Assembly (NCBI GenBank): GCA_037074615.1 | Contig: CM073562.1 | Span: 14,431,001-14,495,000 of the forward strand | Direction: 5' to 3' | Source: Leucaena leucocephala | Lineage: Eukaryota; Streptophyta; Magnoliopsida; Fabales; Fabaceae | Length of the DNA stretch: 64,000 bases | In this document: positions 48,559 to 64,000 of the stretch, one piece after another | Position numbering within the stretch: the first letter of the stretch is position 1 | How the letters are laid out: every line of letters begins with the position of its first letter | Translations under genes and position numbers: made by a program | The notes under the pieces: model-generated | What the model was told of the DNA's origin: nothing | What the model saw: the letters and a program-made list of their open reading frames with translations, nothing else | Database searches by the model: none

Positions 48559-51500
48559 TCACTGACTTTCATCATCGGTGGTGCTCAATTCAAGAACAGA
48601 AGCTGCAGGATCTCTGGATAAGATTAAGTTTCCTCCCTGATCTATGAAACTACGACCCAGAACATGTGGATCCATCATAAATCTGCATGCTGCAGTCTCT
48701 GAGTGCATTGTAGCACCAAAATAGATTAAGTGGTCTGAGATGCTATTCCCACTCACTGACCTGCATGACCAAATGAATTTTGATCAGAAGTTTAATTTAA
48801 ACTATACTCTCTAGGATCTTGTCTAGGCCACAGATATTTATCCAAAATGGCTACAAGCTCCCTCACTGGTTGATCATAAACCGCACATACAAACAGCAAG
48901 CAAAAATTTTACAGATTTTATGATTTCAATGACATAATGACAGAAATAATTACTTACATGCTACAAGATGGATCTTCACCAGAACTGTCACAAATTTTCT
49001 CCGCTTTATAAACAAGAGTTTCAAATCTCATGCTATAAAGCCATACCTGCAGTCCACAATAATTTCCCACTTTTATGAATTGGCAAACAAACTATAAGGA
49101 TAAGTGCCAGTCAATTTCAACTTTAAACCAAGAGAACAAGATCATAATCAAAGCAGCATAGCCAATATTAGAAAATTGTATGTTTTACAAGGAGATGAAA
49201 AGCACATTGAGAAGGCTTATAAAAGATCTATTGAGAATTTTATAACCCAAAACCTCTCCAACTGCTGGACAGTGCACGTGCACGGTAGATTTGATTAATC
49301 AAAACTAAATTAGGTATGAAATTACATTGTCATCATAAATTAGCACACAGGCGATATTTCTGATTTTACATGATCTTGACAACTAAGTACGCCATAGTGA
49401 GCTCCCTTAAGCAGGTGGATAGCCTGGGAGATTTTTGAGGATATGGCGAGAGCTAATATTAACACAAAGGTATACTGCATGTAACAGTCATTCTTGATAT
49501 TTGATATTTCCACAGACAACAACGTGGAGTTACTTTAACTTGAGATAATATTACAGGTTTAATGGGCAAATTCTATGACTTCAATCATCAATATGCCATG
49601 GCATACCTCTCTTGGGAAGTGGTGGTATGTCTTGTGTGGGAAATAAGAATAGTATGGAGGCAAATGAGGAACAACATCATGCTCATTTGTCACTCGGATT
49701 GTCTGTGGCACAAGTTGGCTATAATAAGACGCGAAAGCAGCATTGCCAACACGGGGTTGTCCAAATGTCATAACCTGAACATTCTGGGCATTTTTATTGA
49801 CCTGTAAACATGCAAAAGAAAACATGTAAGCTATTTCATCTTTTAAAAACAGGACAATCATAAAACACAACAATAAAAGAACTTAGCTGGAACACTACTC
49901 CATTATTACTTCTGAAGTAAAATTACATTTATTAAAAAGTTGAATTCTATGCTCGACAGTGAAATCCCATCACAAACACGAGTCAAAAGTTCCACCACAG
50001 ACCAACCCACTTTCCAACAAGTGCAACAATTGTTTCACAAGAAACTGGATGCCCTAACTGAAGCAAAACAAAGACTAACTATGCAAAGGAATTAGAGAGA
50101 ACTTGAAGCCATAAAACCAGCAATCTTTGATGCCTGGTCAAATAAAAAATATCCTAAATTAAAATTACCATTAAATCAAGTCCACAAAACGCTGCCATTG
50201 CCCCACCCATTGAGTGGCCTGTCACAATAATTTGAAGATCTCCATAAAATTTCTTTGATCTTCTAACAGCATCTAAAATTGCAGGGCGCAAAGTTGTATT
50301 ATGGTATGCATAATAAAATCCATAGTGTACCTGAAGGAAATAATAATCATACTTCAGAAATGGCAGTCTATCCCTCGAAAAATAAGTTGAACTAAAACTT
50401 TAACATAACACACCATTGCATCAGGCATGCCTGGATAGTTTATATCAAGCTGCTTCCAAAATAAGTCTTCAATCCAATTCCGAATGCTGTTTACAACCAG
50501 TATATGTAAAAATGAGAGCTCAATCTAAGAAAATATTTATATAAATATGTTTTAATGGATAAAATTTTCATCAGGAAAAAGAGTACGCTCTCTGACTCTC
50601 ACAGGTCAATATATGAGAACATCAGACCTCTTTGCCACACAATAATAAGCTTCATGACTGATGCTTCGTGAATAGTAATAAATTGCAATCAAAGGTTATA
50701 AGCTAAGTATATAAATTAGCCTATGTAAGTATGCATGCATGTAATAACTTAACTGTTCATTCACAAATCCCACATCGACAAGCACATATGGATAAGAAAT
50801 ACTATACATAAAGTGGCAAGCAAGTCATGTTCTTTCTTCGTACTGAACTCTACTGGAAAGTGACATCTATAATATATAAATGATTTGAAACAATAACCCA
50901 ATGGTATTACTTTGGAGTTCATCCAAAGATCTCAACCCAAAATGCTGAAAAAGGGGGAGAATTTTAGGCCAAGGAGAAAACATACCTGCGTTCCTGAGTT
51001 CCTCTGAATGCAATGATTATGGCATTGGGATCCTTTGCCACTCCAACAAACCCCTAAAACAGGTCAAATACATAAGATAACATGTATCATTAGAATATAA
51101 CAAAACTAATATATAACTCTATAATTTATAGTGAGTAGTAACGTTTCTGTGATGAGGATGTACCTGTAAGCAGTGCTCAACATCAACAACCAACTCTATA
51201 ATTTCAAATCCCTGTTCAATTTAAAGACCGTCAGACAAACAAACATAGTTGCAAAACTAACATATTACGAAGACTAAAGTGATTCAAAGCTCATTCAGGC
51301 ACTTGTACCAACATATCAAACAGTATTTACATTCTCAGCACCTTGGTTAAACCATTACATCTGGAGCAAGTCCAACTAAAAAGTTCTGTCAAATCTGACA
51401 CATATACCTGCAAGGACAAAACCCTTCAATCCTCAAATACAAGTCATGCAAAATCCCTAGAACTTTTTCTAGCATGCAGGAGTCTAACCCTCACATGGAA

Positions 51501-52443
51501 AACAACATTGGGTATACAATGCAAACTCAAATTAAGCTAGACTGACACACTTCAATAGCCCTAAATTGATTTCTTTTGGCCCTAATCTAATCAGCCAAAC
51601 CAACCATCACTTAATTGTACAAAAGCATGACTACAAACACGCATTTCCTTTTTCTTTCTTATAACAGGAAGTCCTTACCTTGACTTGAACCTAAGAGCTC
51701 TATGTAAACCACCAGCCATACCAACCAATAGAGCTCAACTAAGCCCAGCATCAAGAATAAAAAAATATATAGTAAACATGAAACATTCCCAGGGAACTGA
51801 CCGCAGAAGCATATTCTACTAATATTGTGGCTAGTGTATGGTTGTAGGAGGCATGATGACTTTTCTGCTTAGCCTTGAGTTCTGAAAATGAAAACCAAAG
51901 TAATATTAGAACGAAAACAAGAGTTTTTGACATTATTACAACAATCTTACGATGTCCATGTCCCAAAAAGCACAAAGGCATGTCTCTACATGTTCTCTGA
52001 TCTTTCCAAAATAAAAACATAGCAGTTTCTAAGAGGACTGACCACCTTCTATCGCTATCATTAGCATTATAAATTTGGCACTTCAATCTCCTTGAAATAA
52101 AGAAAAAATTATCTTGTCTCCAAATTGACAAAAAAGAAATAGTTCCATAATAGGGGGGAAAACACCCCAAAACTTGGCTATCTACAACTATAAATAAATA
52201 TTTACACAGTACAATCAGTAACAGTAACCAGGAAAAATATAGTATGATTCAGAAGGATGCCGATCAAAATCGAAGGTGAAAGACTAAATAATGGAAGAAT
52301 TAATAAATAACACAAATAGATAGGGAAAGGTAGAGAGAGTTATGTATGGCAGAAATGTTAAAAGTTCCACTCTTACGTCTCCCATTCGAGAGGGCAAGCA
52401 GACATAAGCAGGCAGTCAATAATAACCATGAAGTCTTTCCCAT
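48559..52443 (-). CDS. Class 3 (alpha/beta-hydrolase) lipase with signal peptide
   Basis: Ten minus-strand exons: 52377-52443, 51802-51881, 51342-51407, 51164-51211, 50986-51053, 50414-50486, 50169-50330, 49607-49801, 48958-49046 and 48559-48760; 1,050 nt, 349 residues, continuous frame. The N-terminal 22 residues (MGKTSWLLLTACLCLLALSN) look like a secretory signal. Core motifs: IIIAFRGTQ (oxyanion region), nucleophile elbow GHSMGG (Ser174), Asp in NEHDVVPHLPP (D230) and the C-terminal His in SISDHLIYFG (H293). Enzymes of this family hydrolyse acylglycerols or other esters; the substrate is unknown. TTTTGCAG precedes the start, suggesting a leader intron with a 5' exon at about 52600-52700. 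The donor at the end of exon 3 (GTGCTG) is weak. Confidence 0.93.
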
Positions 52444-52800
52444 ACCCTGCAAAATCAGAATAAATGCGAGACACGATAAATTAAACCAACACGGTCAGTT
52501 CTAATCAATTTCAAATAGGAAAAAACACTAAGAATCATCAAAATATACAACATTACGGCAAACTAACTAATACGGTAACTAAATATGTAAAAGCGACTTG
52601 CCTTCGGTAATTGAACGCCGACGACGGCCGAAATTTGCCTCGGGTGAGCTCCGGTGAAAGCAAATCTGCGTGTTAAAACAGGGAGAGATGGCGATGAAGA
52701 GGATTAAAAGAAAACAAAGGAACGCGGATGCGATGCGATGTCGCCGTTATTATCATGAGACAAATAATGAAATAATCACCTCCTCTGGGAATATAGGAAT
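52444..52800 (-). promoter_or_regulatory. 5' leader and promoter region of the lipase gene
   Basis: Transcript-like, GC-richer sequence at about 52600-52760 fits a non-coding first exon spliced to the AG at 52446-52447. AT-rich DNA follows. Confidence 0.4.
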
Positions 52801-52845
52801 ATTTTGTTAAAAAATATAAAATATTTAAATTAAATTAAAAAAGGT

Positions 52846-53790
52846 TGAACAGTTTATGAGTTTGTTTGGATTAGTTTGTTTAGAATAATTTATGAAAAAA
52901 AAAATTTCGTATAAACTCTCATAAAGAGAATTTTATATAAAAATATATTTTTAAATAAATAAATATTTAAATAATTATTATAATAATTTTTATGATTAAT
53001 AAATTATTAATATAAAATAAAAAAATAATTACATAAAGCAAAATTTTTATTTTTATTTTTTATGTGATATTAAAATAGTAAATAATACATAAGTTTTATT
53101 TATTAAGTAAAAATAAATAATTATTAATAAATAAGTAATTTAATTTATTTAATATTTATTATCTATCAGTAATTATTTAATATATGAATAGTGGAAATTT
53201 CAGAAGACTATGATTGCAATAAAGGAGATAAAACTACATTAAAATTTGATCTATATCGCATAACTTGTTATATTAAATGAGTTTTTAAATAAATTTTTTT
53301 AAAAAATTTAATTTAAAATTTTATTTAAATAATATTAAATTATTTATTATTCAGATCAATTTTATTAGTAGAGATTTGAGGAGTTGATCTGAATATAACC
53401 TCTCTCTGAAACCTCAAACCTCCACGGAAGTGCGGTGAAAGAGGAAATTGCAGCAAATGAAGGAAGCACTCAGGAAAAGAAGGTGAAACCAAGGAAGAAA
53501 GACTAATGAAAGAGAGCGATAGGCAAGAACAAGCCACATATTTATAAATTAAAATGCGTCGGTCGCGTTCTTGGAAGAGTAATAGCTAAAGGTGAAAAGG
53601 AGCAAGAGAATAAAAAAAATAAAAAAGTAAAGATAATATAATTTTTTAAAAAATTATTTTAAAAATTTATTTAAAATTATAGTTTAATCTAAAAATATTT
53701 ATAAATAAAAATAATAATTTATTTTAAAATTTTTTAAATTAAAATTTAAACTAGATTTTTTTAAAAAACTTTAGTTTTTGGATAGTGTGC
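52846..53790. mobile_element. Tourist-like dispersed element, copy 3, with GC-richer insert
   Basis: The left part carries GAGTTTGTTTGGATTAGTTT and AAATAAATATTTAAATAATT with GATTAATAAATTATTAA. The right part carries TTTAAAATTATAGTTTAATC. Both match the order in the other copies in this window. Between them, about 53370-53600 is GC-richer, purine-rich DNA that the other copies lack, and may be captured. No protein is recognised there. Confidence 0.5.
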
Positions 53791-55020
53791 AATACGAATA
53801 TCCTCTGGATATGCGAATTATAACTTCTTTAGTCGGGTAACGTTCGAATTATGACATTTTCTGGCAAAAAAATATCGAATTCTAACTTTATTGTTTTTTT
53901 CCTATTTTTTATTTTTTAATAACATAACGTACAAAACTAAACTGCATTGACTTCGCCGTTGCCGACAAACGAAGAACGCCGTGAGTTGTGGATATTGTAG
54001 TGTGGGAACAGAGATTTGATTATTTTGAGAACGGATAAAGATATTTTAACAAAGGAATTATTAAATTTTTTTAATATCAAATAAATAGTATAAATTTATG
54101 CACTGAAATTTATTATAATATATTTTTTAATTAATTTTTTTATTTGAGACCTTATAATTATTTTCTTAATTAAAAAGTTTTTCAGTGATACAAAAGGAAA
54201 AAAGAAAGTAAAGTGAACCTAATGACAAAACATTATTTTTTGTTATTTTCGACATTTATCATGTCCTTTCAATTAAACCTCAATTGAAAAATATTAGCTA
54301 ATGGTTAATATTACTCAAAATGATACTCAATCCACGGAGCTTCAGAACCCACCTTAGAAAAAATAAATGATTTTTCTTAATTATTCAATTGTCAAGGTAA
54401 TAATTTTTTCATTAAAAAAGATAATAGTTTTTATTATCTATTACAATCATTTTTTCCATTTATAAAGTCATGGGGCGTTTTCTTATAGTTAAAATAGAAT
54501 TTGTTAACTGTAATAAATTACAAAAAGGTCTAAAAAATAAATCATACTCTTAGTACTCTTTTTTGGCCCAAAAATAAATAAATCATACTACTCATCTACA
54601 TAGTAAAATAATACAATACATTTATTTTTTTAAAATTAAAATTTTACTATATTTTTATATGTTATATTGTTTGATGAATTTATAATTATAATTTAAACAT
54701 AATTTTTGTTGTACAATAATTTTTTTAAAAAATGATTAAGTTCATTTATGATATAAGGGTAATGTTAAGTCTTTTTTCTTTTTAGGGGATATTAATATCG
54801 GATAGGGTGAGCTATCTATTATCTTCAGGTATAAATTTAAATATTTAAAAATTATGATACCTCTCTAAATATTATAATTAAAATTATAATAAAATAATAT
54901 TTATAATATATTTTAAAATAGTATATATTACCTCTTTCTCTAATTAATTGAAACATAAATTAAATTATAGTAGTACTACTATTTTTCAAATATCCATGAT
55001 AAAAAAAAAAAAACCAGGAG
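53791..55020. other. AT-rich intergenic DNA, no gene seen
   Basis: No open frame of protein-like composition and no clear element were found. Confidence 0.45.
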
Positions 55021-55256
55021 TAGGGGCCCATGGACCGCGGTCCAGAATGGGTCCTGACCCAAATCCATGAAGGCGGGAAAATCCGATTTCCGTATCATTG
55101 GCGGGAAACGTCGTTTCACTTCCACCTCCCTACCGCCTCTAAACGCACAATTTATCTTTCACAATCAATTCACACGGATGTAAATACCCGAATAACCCCG
55201 TTATAAACTCTACTCAGTCACTCTCAAAACCCTTCGATCTCACTAGTCACGAAGCC
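55021..55256 (+). promoter_or_regulatory. ISWI gene promoter with two E2F-type sites and a site II motif
   Basis: GGCGGGAAA occurs at 55072-55080 and again at 55100-55108, 28 bp apart in the same orientation. Both are perfect matches to the E2F consensus TTTSSCGC on the minus strand. GGGGCCCATGG at about 55023-55033 contains TGGGCC (site II). All lie within about 235 bp of the ATG. In plants these motifs mark genes expressed in dividing cells, which fits an ISWI remodeller. Confidence 0.65.
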
Positions 55257-63341
<8,085 letters not shown>

Positions 63342-63605
63342 ATGGACATATTCCTGGACTTGGTACTGGTTTTGATTTGACCAAGTTCATGTGACAGATC
63401 GATGGCCCGGTTTTCCATCTCAAGTTGGATGCTGCAAAACCAAGTTTTTTTTAAGTTAGGATGTAATATTTTGGAAGGCTAGATACTAAATAGGTTATAT
63501 TAGGAAGTAATCAGATGCTGTTGATTTTTGTAAATCTACTAACAAACCGTAAAGCAGCGCAATTTATATATAGTTCATCTTAGACGTGTTATATTGGTAC
63601 ATTAA
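63342..63605 (+). other. 3' UTR and downstream flank of the ISWI gene
   Basis: Transcript-like sequence after the stop at 63341, becoming AT-richer by about 63540. No further coding exon was seen. Confidence 0.5.
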
Positions 63606-64000
63606 GGGCATGTTTGTATTAGTTTGATGGGAAGAATAGATTCTGGAGAATAGAGATGTTTAGATGATTAGTAGTAGAATTACTTTTTATATTGATAAAT
63701 TACTAAAAAGAGTATGATTTGATTAAAGTAGGAGAGAGGGTAGAGACTAAATAGGAGAGAGGAGAGGGTAGAGAAAAAATAGGAGAGATGAGAGTGTAGA
63801 GAAGAGAGAGAAAGAGGACATAGGATAAAGAAGAGAGGGAAGAGAAGAGAGTGGGGATAAGAAAAAGTAGGGATAAAATAATAATTGGATATTCTATAAG
63901 TTTTTTTACTATTTCAAAAGCTATTTTCAGTAGTTTATTCAAAATCATAGTTTCAAATTATAGTTTTGGCCAAAATCAATTCTGGAAAAAAATGATTGTT
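63606..64000. mobile_element. Tourist-like dispersed element, copy 4, running off the window
   Basis: It starts GGGCATGTTTGTATTAGTTT directly after TAA (63603-63605), a Tourist-type end with the preferred target trinucleotide. It then shows TATTGATAAATTACTAAAA, a purine-rich GAGAGA middle and CAAATTATAGTTTTGGCCAA, in the same order as the copies at about 12430, 26470 and 52846. The right end is outside the window. Confidence 0.6.

Noticed and set aside
53340..53537. 65-codon minus-strand frame
   Set aside because: Lies in the GC-richer insert of a MITE copy; low-complexity Ser/Leu-rich, no domain.

Overview
The window is nuclear DNA of a dicotyledonous plant. The genes have short exons with GT-AG introns, plant-specific families (Tubby-like, CASP-like, MIEL1-type RING, plant ISWI), and long AT-rich intergenic stretches full of Stowaway/Tourist-like miniature transposons. 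I cannot name the species from sequence alone.

Layout. 1-727 (+): last two exons of a Tubby-like protein gene. 1690-4150: two adjacent minisatellites with repeat periods of about 53 bp and about 110 bp. 4964-9036 (-): seven-exon CDK-like (CRK/IBS1-type) kinase with an MGC N-terminus. 9.7-18.4 kb: gene-poor and MITE-rich. 18410-21668 (+): F-box protein. 22307-23702 (-): CASP-like membrane protein. 23.7-29.9 kb: gene-poor. 29906-31192 (+): bHLH-type protein with an altered basic region. 33116-36261 (-): 12-exon CHY/RING E3 ligase of the MIEL1 type. 37121-45171 (+): integrated caulimovirid (endogenous pararetrovirus). 46.17-47.17 kb: TIR element carrying gene-like fragments. 48559-52443 (-): class 3 lipase. 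55257-63341 (+): 25-exon ISWI chromatin remodeller. 63606-64000: start of a Tourist-like element that runs off the window.

The most notable feature is the roughly 8.05 kb endogenous pararetrovirus. On one strand it carries the end of a small first ORF, a coat-protein/movement-protein polyprotein with the zinc knuckle upstream of the movement domain, protease, reverse transcriptase and RNase H, a final intact 396-residue ORF, and an intergenic region with TATA-like boxes. Three cistron junctions are the same 4-nt stop/start overlap, ATGA. Only four coding lesions are visible (two frame changes and two in-frame stops). A perfect 26-bp direct repeat flanks the insert. The CP-then-MP order resembles cavemo-/solendoviruses, while the ATGA junctions recall tungro-/badnaviruses.

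The Tubby-like, MIEL1, lipase and ISWI genes resemble a cluster I recall on Arabidopsis chromosome 5 (At5g18620 to At5g18680), so the region is probably an ancestral syntenic block expanded by transposons and the viral insertion. Exon boundaries were placed by hand from reading-frame continuity and GT-AG sites; no search was run.
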